This document shows, one piece after another, positions 7,315 through 16,654 of a stretch of 42,978 nucleotides of DNA. A program made the position numbers and the translations under genes. The notes under the pieces were generated by a model, which did no database searches, had not been told where the DNA came from, and saw only the letters and a list, made by a program, of their open reading frames with translations. Position 1 is the stretch's first letter; each line of letters begins with the position of its first letter. The stretch is from Stenomitos rutilans HA7619-LM2. GTDB taxonomy: Bacteria > Cyanobacteriota > Cyanobacteriia > Leptolyngbyales > Leptolyngbyaceae. The DNA lies in the NCBI GenBank assembly GCA_019358945.1, contig JAHHIE010000058.1:1-42978 (forward strand), given 5' to 3'.

Positions 7315-7698
7315 TTAGGGAATTTGAGGGCAGCGAGTTTCCAGGCAAGACTGTAGCGCTTTAGGATCAAAAAGAATTGGTAGAAAGTGAATACTATTGA
7401 CTTCCCTAAAGTAAAAAAAAATCGGCACAGGTAACCAAAACAATCGCCAGTTTTGCCACTCCTGGTAAGGGAAGCGCCGAATGAGCGTTTGCCCACGCTC
7501 AATGTCAAGTGCAGTTTCAGTGAAGCAAAGGCGCAAAGTAGCCGCTTGAAACAGTAGGAAAAAGCCAAATAAAGCGATCACCAAACTACCCCAGATCTGC
7601 ACCAATAGTAGAGGTGCAGCAAGCATCACGATCGCGATCGGTAAGCGATAGCTAGGCGATAGAACAACCGTTCCTGTCGAAGCAGTAGCCGTTGTCAC
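7315..7698 (-). CDS. DUF3119 small membrane protein
   Basis: 127 residues with two closely spaced hydrophobic segments (about residues 18-55), followed by a soluble part containing TALDIERGQTLIRRFPYQEW and LFWLPVPIFFYFREVNSIHF. The size, the hairpin-like membrane part and the position directly upstream of DUF3086 match the cyanobacterial DUF3119 family. This type of soluble part resembles a small PH-like fold, but that is inference. The gap to DUF3086 is about 80 bp and the two genes are probably co-transcribed. Function unknown. Confidence 0.8.
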   Translation of the reverse strand: MTTATASTGTVVLSPSYRLPIAIVMLAAPLLLVQIWGSLVIALFGFFLLFQAATLRLCFTETALDIERGQTLIRRFPYQEWQNWRLFWLPVPIFFYFREVNSIHFLPILFDPKALQSCLETRCPQIP

Positions 7699-8180
7699 AA
7701 GCTTTACTCCTGCAATTTAGATTTAACTCGCTCACTCTTCCATTCTACGACGACAGCCCATGACAAACGCTTCAACGCTAAACAATCAGGAGTGAGCGCT
7801 TTAAAGCCAAGGACTCACAATCTGTGATGCACTTGCGCTTAGTGCTTGGACATCTACGTTAAAAGCAGCACCCAGACAGCAGAACTTACTGAGTACTCGC
7901 CATAAAGACTGCTTAAAGCACATCATACCCCGAAAGCATTCAGCAGCTTAGGACGGGCAGCTAGACAATCCCTTGCTCTTCGATCGTGCATCACATCTGC
8001 TTACGTTCAGGGCTAGATTCAACCGACTGCATCCATTGGGCATATGGGTGGACTCCAACACACGGAACCTTACAACACATAGCGTAGACAGGCAAACTTC
8101 AACTGAAACGACTCGCTGACGAAGCTTAAGCTCCATGAGTGTAGAAGAACGGCCGTCGCTCCAAAACAGCTAGCCCCTCG
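7699..8180. other. Intergenic region without recognisable gene
   Basis: No reading frame with a ribosome binding site or family resemblance is seen. A 62-codon minus-strand frame (7948-8136) is cysteine- and arginine-rich and not gene-like. The promoter for DUF3119 should lie at the left side, but no clear -35/-10 pair stands out. Confidence 0.5.
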
Positions 8181-9236
8181 CTATCTAACTGATTTAAGTA
8201 AGGATACCAGTTTTTCCACGTACCGCTGGCTATTATGGTGCTCCGAAATCATTTGATAAGCCCGCTTCGCCTGTGCTTCTGCTTCCTCTGGATGGGCGAA
8301 TACATAAGCGATCGCAGCTTTCAATCCGTTGCTATCGCCTGGGGCGATCGGAATAACCGTTCCTGGCGTCTGCAAATAATCAGCCAATCCGTTGGTTTGG
8401 GTCGCAATCACCGGACGACCACAAGCCATCGCCTCCATGAGTGTCGTAATACCAGAAGAAGCGTCACCCTGAAACAGACTGACAACGACAAGATCCGCAT
8501 CACGGTAGAGCTGCACTAGCTCTGCCCACTCATAATAGCGACGGCTCATATTGGCAGGCAACGTTTTAGGGAACGACTTCGCTAACGGTACGGCATCGCG
8601 CGAAAAGCCACTGATCTTCACATCCACATTTAAATCCGCTGTAGCCGCCGCCAAAATTTTGTAATCTCGTAACTCTAAGCCTGCACTAGCAATGATGGGG
8701 CGTGCTTTGTCAGGCGACACTGGCCCAGGACAGAAAAAGCGGGTATCCGTTTGCTCTGCAAGGTAGTGCAACCGTGATTCAGGCACACGTACTGTCTTCC
8801 TGAGATAGTTGAACTGAGGTTCTGTGTTAGACACAAACACATCAATTTTTTCTTCGAGGCGAAAAAGCGTTAAGGCGGCACGGACACGCGGTCGATTTGC
8901 CGCATGAAAAAAGATGATGAGCTTGGGTCGGTTTGGTTTCGCGCCGCAAAGGATGGCAAGGGGCAAGCCAATATCTTCTCCGTTGCAGTAAACGACATCC
9001 TCTTCATGCAGCTCGCTAGAGAGCTTTCGTGCTAAAGCCCAGTGTTCTGGCAGGCTAATCAATTTAGCGCGAAGTCGGTCGATCGGCAAAATTTGCTCAC
9101 GTCCAGGCATATGGACGGAGGCAGCCACGGCTTGGCTTAAATCCCACATAATGTGCCCTGGACGCTTCCCAAGTAGTGCTTCTCGATTAATCCCTTCCAA
9201 ATCGAGTGAGCTACCTAGCGCTAAATGATATTTCAT
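8181..9236 (-). CDS. Glycosyltransferase family 4-like protein
   Basis: 351 residues. The C-terminal half carries the donor-binding signature of GT-B glycosyltransferases: a residue run YEWAELVQLYRDADLVVVSL, then SSGITTLMEAMACGRPVIAT, which is the E-x7-E-like region of GT4 enzymes. The N-terminal domain (KYHLALGSSLDLEG and DVVYCNGEDIGLPLAILCG) would bind the acceptor. It probably transfers a sugar onto a surface glycan or lipid. It is followed upstream (28 bp) by a methyltransferase gene in the same direction, so they are likely one transcript. Donor and acceptor cannot be read from the sequence. Confidence 0.82.
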   Translation of the reverse strand: MKYHLALGSSLDLEGINREALLGKRPGHIMWDLSQAVAASVHMPGREQILPIDRLRAKLISLPEHWALARKLSSELHEEDVVYCNGEDIGLPLAILCGAKPNRPKLIIFFHAANRPRVRAALTLFRLEEKIDVFVSNTEPQFNYLRKTVRVPESRLHYLAEQTDTRFFCPGPVSPDKARPIIASAGLELRDYKILAAATADLNVDVKISGFSRDAVPLAKSFPKTLPANMSRRYYEWAELVQLYRDADLVVVSLFQGDASSGITTLMEAMACGRPVIATQTNGLADYLQTPGTVIPIAPGDSNGLKAAIAYVFAHPEEAEAQAKRAYQMISEHHNSQRYVEKLVSLLKSVR

Positions 9237-9264
9237 AGTGCCTTCCTTCCCGGGATTTTAGCGT

Positions 9265-10047
9265 TCATACCGACTGGCTTTGACCAATAAAATAAACGTT
9301 CCAAGTGTGTGAGCCAACACCCTTATCTACCATCCATTCATCAACTGCAACACAGCTAAACCCATGCTGCTCAAGAAGCAAATCAATTTCTGGTTTAAAC
9401 AAGTATCGTAGTGTGTGTACCTCCTCTAGTTCTTCCACTTTATCTGTAACGCGATCGTGAATCATAACGTGATACTTAACATCAACTGTATTGTGATTAG
9501 GGTACAGCGTCGGCTCAGCAACGCGAGTAATGCGAATTTTTTCATTCTCCAAGCGCTTTATTCGCACTGTGGGAGGATCACTCAAAACGGCTGGCCCATA
9601 CCAGCAATCAAAAAGAAAGATTCCTCCTGGCTTTAAATGAACTCTAGCCGTCTCAAAAGCATCTCTTAAGGCTGAATTTGTTGATTGATAGCTGATAACA
9701 TGAAATAGAGAAATAACCGCATCAAACTGACGATTGAGCCGAACTGTTTGAGCATTTCCCTGCATAAACTCCAATCTAGAAGCCTGCTTTTCTGGCAAAG
9801 TAAGCAATCGTTGTCGAGCGATTTCTAGCATTTCAGCACTAAGATCGATACCACAGACTGTGTAGTCTTTTTCAGCTAAAAGTGAGGCATGCATCCCAGT
9901 ACCACAGCCAAGCTCAAGAACTGTCTTAGTACCAGACATATAGCGTTGGATCAAGCGGTGAACATAGTAAGCTTCGCCAGCATAGTCCTTGTCCCGATAG
10001 AGCAAATCATAGTAGTTAGCGTAATTTGCAAAAGCGTTTATCCCCAC
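9265..10047 (-). CDS. Class I SAM-dependent methyltransferase
   Basis: The motif VLELGCGTGMHASLLAEKDY with the following CGIDLSAEML is the SAM-binding site (motifs I and II) of class I methyltransferases. LKPGGIFLFDCWYGP is the later strand/loop. The N-terminal ANYANYYDLLYRDKDYAGEA is typical of a subgroup found in sugar and polysaccharide clusters. I placed the start at the GTG at 10047 because GGGAG sits 5 bp upstream and homologues begin near this residue. An ATG at 10092 would add 15 hydrophobic residues and has no ribosome binding site. The neighbours (glycosyltransferase, aminotransferase, cupin) suggest the substrate is a sugar nucleotide or glycan, but this is inference. Confidence 0.82.
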   Translation of the reverse strand: MGINAFANYANYYDLLYRDKDYAGEAYYVHRLIQRYMSGTKTVLELGCGTGMHASLLAEKDYTVCGIDLSAEMLEIARQRLLTLPEKQASRLEFMQGNAQTVRLNRQFDAVISLFHVISYQSTNSALRDAFETARVHLKPGGIFLFDCWYGPAVLSDPPTVRIKRLENEKIRITRVAEPTLYPNHNTVDVKYHVMIHDRVTDKVEELEEVHTLRYLFKPEIDLLLEQHGFSCVAVDEWMVDKGVGSHTWNVYFIGQSQSV

Positions 10048-10374
10048 AAGAACTCCCAGGCAATTAATTACACTAAAACCAGCCAGTAGCATTGAATCGT
10101 GCGTCTTTAGTATGCCTTACACGCGAAAAAATACTATATGACCTTTGCTTAAAGTGCAAACAATGCAGTAAGAGAGAGCTAGATGCAGTATGCAGTAAAT
10201 CTAGATTTAGTGTAAGAAGTGCTTAATCATTCAATCTATTTGTGCTTTACATCACCATGAGTTTGCTATGTTTATTACATATTTATCCCCTGGTTAAATT
10301 TGATGATTAATAACGCTGCAATGTTATAAACGATTTGAATTCAAACCGTGAAAAGCATCTCCATAGGGTTCTTC

Positions 10375-11493
10375 CTACTTCAACGCGTTTTTAACCGCGG
10401 TGACGACCTGTTCTACTTGAGAAGGCGTAAGCGCCATCCCGCTAGGAACATAAAAACCACGTCGGGATAGGCGTTCTGCTACTGGATACGTTTCGCCTTC
10501 AAACAACCCCATCTTCTTGAATACAGGTTGTTCGTGCATCCCCCAGAAAAAGGGACGAGTACCAATCTGATGCTGCCCTAACCGTCTCATCGCTTCAGCG
10601 GCATCAAAAGGCACCTCCTCTTTAAGGACAATGCCATAAACCCAGTAAATGCTCTCTGCATAAGCAGTTGCAGCAACGGGCAGTTCAAGCCCTGGAAGCT
10701 CTGATAGTAGCTGAGTGTAGTGCTGACCCATGCGCCGCTTTCGAGCTGCAAACTCATCTAGCCGCTCTAGCTGCGCTAAACCAAGCGCTGCTTGAAGGTT
10801 TGTCATACGAAGATTCCAGCCTAACTCTTCGTGGATGAAGCGTTTTTGGGGCTGAAAGCAAAGGTTTCGTAAAGAACGGCAGCGGTTGGCTAAAGCGTCA
10901 TTATTGGTCACGAGCATCCCGCCTTCGCCTGTCGTGATGTGCTTATTGGGATAGAAGCTGAACGTACTGATATCGCCAAAGCTGCCACATGGCTCACCTT
11001 TATAGGTTTGCCCATGCATTTCAGCCGCATCTTCAATTACCCACAAGCCGTGTTGATGCGCAAGCTTGAGCACAGGATCCAGGTCTACAGGTAGCCCATA
11101 GATATGCACAACCATGATGGCTTTGCTTTTGGGTGTAATTTTGGCCGCGATCGCAGAGACATCCATATTCCAGGTAAGCGGATCAGAGTCTACTAAAACA
11201 GGCGTTGCCCCAGCCCGCACGATCGCAGCAGCACAGGAAATAATCGTAAACGTTGGCAAAATTACTTCGTCTCCGGGGCCAATGCCCAAGGCTACAATTG
11301 CCGCGTCTAAAGCCGCAGAGCCATTGGTGACGGCAATACCGTGCTTGCGATTTACCCGTGCTGCAAACTCAGATTCAAACCTCTGAATGAATGGGCCTTC
11401 TGAAGAAATCCAACCTGTATCGATACATTCGTTCAGGTATTGCTTTTCTTTGCCATCTAATAGTGGTTGATTAACGGGAATAAAATCTGTCAT
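10375..11493 (-). CDS. DegT/DnrJ/EryC1/StrS aminotransferase, perosamine-synthase-like
   Basis: This PLP-dependent sugar aminotransferase has 372 residues, the normal length for the family. Visible hallmarks are IPVNQPLLDGKEKQYLNECI at the N-terminus, VTNGSAALDAAIVALGIGPG (PLP phosphate binding), VIEDAAEMHGQTYKG, and the Schiff-base lysine in FSFYPNKHITTGEGGM. The overall pattern resembles GDP-perosamine synthases, which convert GDP-4-keto-6-deoxymannose to the 4-amino sugar. The exact substrate is not provable here. The ATG at 11493 begins the family's conserved MTDFIPV; an upstream frame to 11544 lies within a repeated non-coding segment. Confidence 0.87.
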   Translation of the reverse strand: MTDFIPVNQPLLDGKEKQYLNECIDTGWISSEGPFIQRFESEFAARVNRKHGIAVTNGSAALDAAIVALGIGPGDEVILPTFTIISCAAAIVRAGATPVLVDSDPLTWNMDVSAIAAKITPKSKAIMVVHIYGLPVDLDPVLKLAHQHGLWVIEDAAEMHGQTYKGEPCGSFGDISTFSFYPNKHITTGEGGMLVTNNDALANRCRSLRNLCFQPQKRFIHEELGWNLRMTNLQAALGLAQLERLDEFAARKRRMGQHYTQLLSELPGLELPVAATAYAESIYWVYGIVLKEEVPFDAAEAMRRLGQHQIGTRPFFWGMHEQPVFKKMGLFEGETYPVAERLSRRGFYVPSGMALTPSQVEQVVTAVKNALK

Positions 11494-11818
11494 ATCGCTG
11501 TCGTATCCATCTCTCTCAAGAGCATACCCACCGTGAGCACGCAATACACTATTCTGAACGCAAACTCACCAAAATAGACCCACTAGGAGCAGGCACCACG
11601 CTGTTCTGAATGCAACATTCAGCTTCTTTTACAGAAGCAAAGCAAAATTAGCAGAGGGGAAGAGGGTGCCTGCTTCGTCTGTGGCATTTATACAGCGGAC
11701 GAAATTTGGAGATAAGCCAGAGATGGAATCTCAAAACAGGCAGTACTCGCTCGATACAAAATTGTACTGATTGAAATTTTTGTAAAGGGCATTTTGCATC
11801 GTACTTCTCTTGCCAAGA
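11494..11818. other. Intergenic region with tandem hairpins and a diverged direct repeat
   Basis: Two adjacent stem-loops are visible: CTGAATG-CAA-CATTCAG at 11606-11622 and GCTTCT-TTTAC-AGAAGC at 11622-11638. In addition, ACTATTCTGAACGCAA (about 11549-11564) and GCTGTTCTGAATGCAA (about 11600-11615) are similar 16-mers about 50 bp apart upstream of the aminotransferase. These could be regulatory sites or a terminator of the upstream cupin gene, though no T-run follows. No gene is seen. Confidence 0.4.
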
Positions 11819-12277
11819 TTAAAGGCTTAGGCGCACCTGATAGTTGCCCTCAGAGCAATTAAACCGCGTTTTATCTTGCTCACCCACGTAGGGGCCTTGC
11901 TTGACCTCAATCATCTCGACCTCTTCCAACACTTCAAAGCCGTGCCCACCCTGAACAAGCAGAATAACATCGCCCGCTTGCAGCACATAGCTTTCCAAGT
12001 ATTCCTGCTGGTCTGTATAGAAATCTACTTTCAGCCTTCCTCGTTTGATCATGAGGACTTCCTGGGTATAGAACACCTCACGTAGTACAGGATTGTGTAC
12101 ATGTGGCTGAATGCTTTTGCCAGCAGGATGCCGCATATAGGCGATTTGCTGAGAGAGCGTATTTGGGGTGAAAAAGTGGATTCCTGGTTTTTTAAAATCA
12201 GCAGAGATGATAATTCCAAGCAGCTTTCCTTCGTGGATGACTTCTTGAACAAGTTGCTGCTCACAGACAGTAGCCAT
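11819..12277 (-). CDS. Small cupin-domain protein in polysaccharide gene neighbourhood
   Basis: 152 residues with a single cupin barrel. The first cupin motif is represented by PHVHNPVLREVFYTQEVLMIKRG and the second by LQAGDVILLVQGGHGFEVLEEVEMIEVKQGPY. Histidines at HVHN and GGHG could bind a metal. The ATG at 12277 is preceded by GAGG about 5 bp upstream. Similar cupins occur with sugar-nucleotide and nucleotide-sugar aminotransferase genes. The aminotransferase downstream is 325 bp away, so co-transcription is uncertain. The enzymatic role is unknown. Confidence 0.78.
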   Translation of the reverse strand: MATVCEQQLVQEVIHEGKLLGIIISADFKKPGIHFFTPNTLSQQIAYMRHPAGKSIQPHVHNPVLREVFYTQEVLMIKRGRLKVDFYTDQQEYLESYVLQAGDVILLVQGGHGFEVLEEVEMIEVKQGPYVGEQDKTRFNCSEGNYQVRLSL

Positions 12278-12989
12278 AAAGCCTCACCATTTAACTAGTT
12301 GGGAACTTTTCTAAGATCGCAATTTTATCAATTGACACCTCAAAACCTTACGTGTTCAGCAATACACTGTTCATCAATTTATGAGGCGATTAGTCAAGCA
12401 AACCATCTCAAAAAAAGCCTATTGCGATCGACGATTGTGGGTGAAGTATAAATAACCAATAGCGAAACCCTTTTTCATTAAGAAAGCATTGGCTCCTTCT
12501 TATGCTGCCAGGTTCTAAAGACTATGCATTGAATAGCTTCATGATTCTTAAGCCATTCCCAAACAGACGCTTGTTTAGGCTAAGACCTTAGTTCTAAAGG
12601 CGATTGAACTTCACTTTCTTAGTTTGCCAAATAGCCGTGACACTTTTTATAAAGACAGGAATTTGTATCGTGTATGTTTGATGAATTTCAGCTAAAGCTC
12701 TTGATTGACAGGTACACTCAATAGAGTGATCTGTCAAGTATTCATGACAAAAAATGTATTAAGCTTACCAGAGGATTTCTGAGAAGGTATAGCTCATAGC
12801 CAAAATCTGTCAAGGCGCAGCATGTGGACAACTATGTTTTGAGGACTGAGGTGTCCTGTAAAAAAGCAAGTTAGAAATGCTCCTTTAAAGACGTGGGCGA
12901 ATAAAGACATAGACGAACGAGCGTGAAGCAGTGCATAAGTAACGTTTTACTGCACCACTCAAAAAGCGACCCAGCCCTTTTTCAGTCAC
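12278..12989. other. Long intergenic region with a 33-bp dyad
   Basis: No protein or RNA gene is recognised in these 712 bases, which are AT-rich. The only distinct structure is at 12705-12737: TTGACAG, GTA, CACTC, AATA, GAGTG, AT, CTGTCAA. Both the outer 7-bp and inner 5-bp arms are perfectly complementary. It could be an operator or a structured RNA element; there is no flanking gene start nearby on either strand. Confidence 0.45.
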
Positions 12990-13397
12990 TTAATCAGGAA
13001 TAAACTTTAGCGATACACCGTTCATACAATAGCGTTGTCCTGTAGGCTTTGGCCCGTCTTCAAAAACATGGCCCAAGTGTCCGCCGCAACGATGACAGTG
13101 GGTTTCGACGCGCGTCATGAAAAGCGATTTGTCGATCGTGGTTTCGATTGCGCCTTCGATCGGTTGAAAGAAGCTGGGCCACCCTGTACCACTGTCAAAT
13201 TTGGTTTCTGATGAGAAGAGGGGTAAGCCGCAACCTGCACAGACGTAGAGTCCCTTACCATACTGCTTGTCTAGCGGGCTAGTACGGGCGCGCTCTGTAC
13301 CATGCTGACGGAGCACTCGGAACTGTTCTGGCGTTAGAGTTTGACGCCACTCGTCTTCGGTTTTCTTAACTTCAAATTCACGATCAGCAGTTGCCAT
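12990..13397 (-). CDS. msrB: Peptide-methionine (R)-S-oxide reductase MsrB
   Basis: MsrB reduces the R form of methionine sulfoxide in proteins, repairing oxidative damage. The 135-residue protein contains the complete SelR domain: a zinc site of two CxxC pairs (CAGC in the N-terminal half and CHRCGG later), the GTGWPSF motif, and the catalytic cysteine in [11 protein letters not shown] near the C-terminus. The start at 13397 gives the family-typical N-terminus [20 protein letters not shown] and is preceded by AAGGG. It stands alone, with a palindromic site 104 bp upstream. Confidence is high. Confidence 0.95.
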   Translation of the reverse strand: MATADREFEVKKTEDEWRQTLTPEQFRVLRQHGTERARTSPLDKQYGKGLYVCAGCGLPLFSSETKFDSGTGWPSFFQPIEGAIETTIDKSLFMTRVETHCHRCGGHLGHVFEDGPKPTGQRYCMNGVSLKFIPD

Positions 13398-13500
13398 GTG
13401 TATACCCTTCTTAAGCGTGTGACAGAGCGACTGCATTGATCTACAACGGCGCTTACCTCTAAGCTATCGCTTGATTTTCTTGCCGTGTATGGATGTGACT

Positions 13501-13537
13501 AATGCATGATATCGCTTTAGTAAAGCACCTATGCATT
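13501..13537. promoter_or_regulatory. Nested palindrome upstream of msrB
   Basis: AATGCAT (13501-13507) and ATGCATT (13531-13537) flank an inner GCTTTA-G-TAAAGC (13514-13526). Both arms are perfect. It lies about 105 bp upstream of the msrB start, a possible operator or promoter-proximal site. The remaining bases of 13398-13780 show no gene. Confidence 0.35.
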
Positions 13538-13780
13538 TATTATGCCGTTTTTTGCAGCCTCAGCTTTGAACGTCCAATCCTCAAGTGTTAACGTCTCAGT
13601 TTCTAAAAGTGACTAGCAGATTGAAACCATCAATAGCTAAACTTTAGCTAAATTTCATCGACTCTTTAATTAATTTAGCGTAATCACGAACAAGTTGAAG
13701 CCTGCTTAAGGATTGAGCGCCATTGCCTTTAGAGGAATGACGTTCTGAAGGGATCGGTATAATAGTGGGTCTAGAGTGCC

Positions 13781-13885
13781 ATGAACGAAATAGCAGAATT
13801 CATCGCTCAGGTAAAGGCTCTTGAGCGATCGCTGCCTTTACAAGACCTAGACAGAGATGAAGTAAATAGACCATTGTGGTGCTAG
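13781..13885 (+). CDS. Possible small protein of 34 residues
   Basis: An ATG at 13781 opens a 34-codon frame (MNEIAEFIAQVKALERSLPL, then QDLDRDEVNRPLWC). A TATAAT box lies at 13758-13763, so a transcript would begin just before the ATG with almost no leader. The composition (amphipathic, charged, no rare clusters) looks protein-like, but there is no good ribosome binding site and no family is recognised. It may be a genuine small protein or the start of a decayed gene. Confidence 0.25.
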   Translation: MNEIAEFIAQVKALERSLPLQDLDRDEVNRPLWC

Positions 13886-13961
13886 CGGTTAAGCATGACC
13901 TTTTTTCCAAAGGACGTAAGACATCTACTAAGTGCCGTTCCTTATTAGCTGTAGCAGTGCT

Positions 13962-15062
13962 ATGACTTACCTTTTTAGCCGTAGATTTCAACCTACTCTG
14001 GATTGGATGAACGTTCATCTTGTTCGTCCTGGTAGGCATTACATGAGTTGGTTGCTCGATTTTGTGTTGACTGAGTACTGTTTTCGGGCAGAACGGCGAT
14101 CGGTTCGGCAGGTGTTGGAAGCAACTCGTCAGTTACCCCAAAACCTTCATCTTGAGGGTACGAACATTTGTAACGCTAAATGTGTTTTCTGTGCCTATCC
14201 ACAAATGGAGCGGGCGAAGGAAACAATGCCAATGGAACAGTTTCGACGCATTATTGATGAGTATGTTGCAATGGGCGGTAAGTATGTTTCTCTCACGCCC
14301 ATTGTGGGAGATCCATTTGTCGATCGCGCCCTTTTTGAGCGACTTGACGACTTATATCAACGCCCTCAAATTGAAGGCTTTGATTTTTATACAAATGGCA
14401 TTTTAATGAAGCCTCAAATAAGTGAAAGGCTTCTAAAGTATGGCGATAAACTGCATATTCAAGTGTCTTGGGGTGGGTTCGATCGCCAAACTTATCATGC
14501 CATTATGGGCGTTGACCACTTTGAATTAGTCCGTCGTAACGTTGAAGCATTTGTTAAAGCAAAGCGCGAAGCTGGTTCTGTAATGCGGTTTAGCCTTGCC
14601 TTACGTTGCCCGCCATCAAATTGGACTGGGGATTTTTGGGAGCAGTGCCAACGATATATTCAAGAAGGACTGCTTGAGCTTCAGAAAGTTGTCATGTTTG
14701 ATTCTTGGGCAGGCAAAGTCGATAGTGAAGCGCTTAAAAACGTTGGCCTAGAAGCGGTATTGCCACCCTATAAGCGAGGAGCCTGCGAGCTATTGTTTAG
14801 AAAGCCAGTGATTCTTGCTAATGGAAAGGTGAATGCCTGCGCCTGCCGAGATGTTGAAGCTGAGCTAATTATTGGGGATCTGAACAACGCTTCGTTGCTA
14901 GATATCTGGACAGGACAGGCAATTGATGAGCTGATCGATCGACACGAACGCGGCGATTTCCCAGATGTTTGTAAGCGCTGTACCTGGTATACCAGCATCT
15001 ACAATCCACGCAAGTGTAATGCACGGATTAACAAAGCTGCGCTGGCTGCTCATCGTGATTAA
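13962..15062 (+). CDS. Radical SAM/SPASM domain protein
   Basis: 366 residues. The CNAKCVFC motif (CxxxCxxC) binds the radical SAM [4Fe-4S] cluster; it follows LHLEGTNI as usual. The C-terminal cysteine-rich part (ACELLFRKPVILANGKVNAC, then ACRDVE, GDLNNASLLDIW and VCKRC) is a SPASM-type region for extra clusters. Such enzymes modify peptides or sugars or act as maturases. The N-terminal 80 residues (SRRFQPTLDWMNVHLVRPGR) have no known domain that I recognise. A GTG at 13932 would add 10 residues; I prefer the ATG at 13962. The neighbours do not define the substrate, though the polysaccharide-type genes to the left make a glycan role possible. Confidence 0.85.
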   Translation: MTYLFSRRFQPTLDWMNVHLVRPGRHYMSWLLDFVLTEYCFRAERRSVRQVLEATRQLPQNLHLEGTNICNAKCVFCAYPQMERAKETMPMEQFRRIIDEYVAMGGKYVSLTPIVGDPFVDRALFERLDDLYQRPQIEGFDFYTNGILMKPQISERLLKYGDKLHIQVSWGGFDRQTYHAIMGVDHFELVRRNVEAFVKAKREAGSVMRFSLALRCPPSNWTGDFWEQCQRYIQEGLLELQKVVMFDSWAGKVDSEALKNVGLEAVLPPYKRGACELLFRKPVILANGKVNACACRDVEAELIIGDLNNASLLDIWTGQAIDELIDRHERGDFPDVCKRCTWYTSIYNPRKCNARINKAALAAHRD

Positions 15063-15204
15063 ATGAGCGTGATTAGATGAGGCAGAAGGCAAACAATGGT
15101 CGTACAAAGTACTTTTAGACTCTAAATGCTGATGTTTAGGCTTTCATCCTTCATTCCGCATGTGAATGCCGTCACACGATCAACTCTACCTTCGTCATTA
15201 AGTC

Positions 15205-16539
15205 CTAGCGTTGAAACCCTTTTTTCGGCTTTTGTGCATCTTTCTCTTTGGGGCGTGACTTACTTACTTCCTTGAGGGCTTCCTGGAACAGATCATGCAA
15301 GTGGATAGGAACGCTGGCAATTTCTGGTAAGTCCGGTTGTAGAGGCTTTTTGTGTTCTTGCAACAGTGTCTCTAGATCGGTTTGCAGGTCAAAATCGGGG
15401 CGCTCAAGAATCGATCGCAATAGAGCTTCTAGAACGGCTGGATAGGCTGTGGCGAGTCTGTGCCAAACGAAGGCATTAATCGCAGGATCGTCTAGATACT
15501 TGTGAACAAGCTTAGCGGCTCCGGGAACGCTTTGCCAATCGTCGGCTTGCAGCACGGTTTCAAACTGAGTGTAGGTTGGCAAGAACATTTGCCCCCAGCG
15601 TGGATGTGCCAGGACTGTCACCGCTTCTGCCTTCTTCAATTCGGGTGGCAGATCGATTTTGGGTGTCACCATCTTGGCAGCCGCTTCTTTGCTCTTCAGC
15701 ATCGTTGAAACGGCTTTGGCGTCAGCACCCATTGCTTCCGCAGCGGCTTCGATTTCAGCTTCATCCATGCCTGCATCTGCTGCTAGATCTGCCATCGACT
15801 TGGACTCATCGATACCAGCCTCTGCCAGTTGCTTTTTAGTCAGCACATCCTGAAATTCAACAATTTTTTTACCCAACTGGTAGCCTGGTAGCGTGATGGC
15901 ATCGCTTTCAAAGAAGTCGAGGAAATCTTGATGGTAGCGCTCGACCGATCGCCAAGCTTCTTCGAGCAGTTCGGGCGCATCGCTGTAGAGAGACTCTTTA
16001 TAGTTTTGCTTGAAGTTACCGATCGCGACGGCTAGCTTTGGTTTGCCCAAATTCCCCATCACTTTCAGCGGGGCTGTAAATGTCCACTCGTTCTCTGTGA
16101 TCGGCGCAATCTGGGTCAGCAAGATTTCACCCAGTCTGAAGCGCTGCATCTCTTCTAACGTGGCAGGATCGTTGGGCTTGACGGTGTAGTGCTTCGCCGT
16201 GAGCCAGTTCATCACCTCCAGGCCATCGGGCAGACTCTTGGTGACGGCAAAAAGCCCGACAAAACTGCGCTGCCAACCCTGGAGCAATTGTCGATCGCTG
16301 GCTGAGAGGTCAGGCGTAGCGGCGAGAAACAGGTCGATCGGCGTTTGGTTGTCCACTCTGCCTTCGATGACAAAGCGATCGACGACGAGTGTTTGCTGGT
16401 GCTGATCGGGCTGCTGCGATCGGGCTAGCTGTTCAGCGGAGTATTGTTCTAACGCTGTTGCCAACTCGCCTTCGGCATCCAGCACAAAATCCACTAAGTC
16501 TTGTTTGAGCTGTCGCGATCGCGCCAAAATTGCATCCAC
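15205..16539 (-). CDS. Hypothetical protein, cyanobacterial type
   Basis: 444 residues, soluble, no signal peptide or membrane segment. I do not recognise a family. The N-terminal half contains DRFVIEGRVDNQTPIDLFLA and a segment WTFTAPLKVMGNLGKPKLAV. The middle (about residues 240-295) is a low-complexity Ala/Asp/Glu-rich helix stretch (SMADLAADAGMDEAEIEAAA). The C-terminal part is helical and ends in a basic tail with KKGFQR. The coding sequence is rich in GATCG motifs like its neighbours, so it appears native. It is transcribed away from the TetR gene and stands alone. Confidence 0.7.
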   Translation of the reverse strand: MDAILARSRQLKQDLVDFVLDAEGELATALEQYSAEQLARSQQPDQHQQTLVVDRFVIEGRVDNQTPIDLFLAATPDLSASDRQLLQGWQRSFVGLFAVTKSLPDGLEVMNWLTAKHYTVKPNDPATLEEMQRFRLGEILLTQIAPITENEWTFTAPLKVMGNLGKPKLAVAIGNFKQNYKESLYSDAPELLEEAWRSVERYHQDFLDFFESDAITLPGYQLGKKIVEFQDVLTKKQLAEAGIDESKSMADLAADAGMDEAEIEAAAEAMGADAKAVSTMLKSKEAAAKMVTPKIDLPPELKKAEAVTVLAHPRWGQMFLPTYTQFETVLQADDWQSVPGAAKLVHKYLDDPAINAFVWHRLATAYPAVLEALLRSILERPDFDLQTDLETLLQEHKKPLQPDLPEIASVPIHLHDLFQEALKEVSKSRPKEKDAQKPKKGFQR

Positions 16540-16654
16540 AGTCTGACCTCTATATATCTCTCGTCAGCATACGCTTTTGGCATTATGACAAGCAACGCTC
16601 CCCAATCGCCATCGGTCGAAAGGAGAAGCTTATGAAGACAAGCCTGCGACGATA

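Noticed and set aside
7948-8136. 62-codon minus-strand frame in an intergenic gap
   Set aside because: Cysteine/arginine-rich, no ribosome binding site, no family resemblance.
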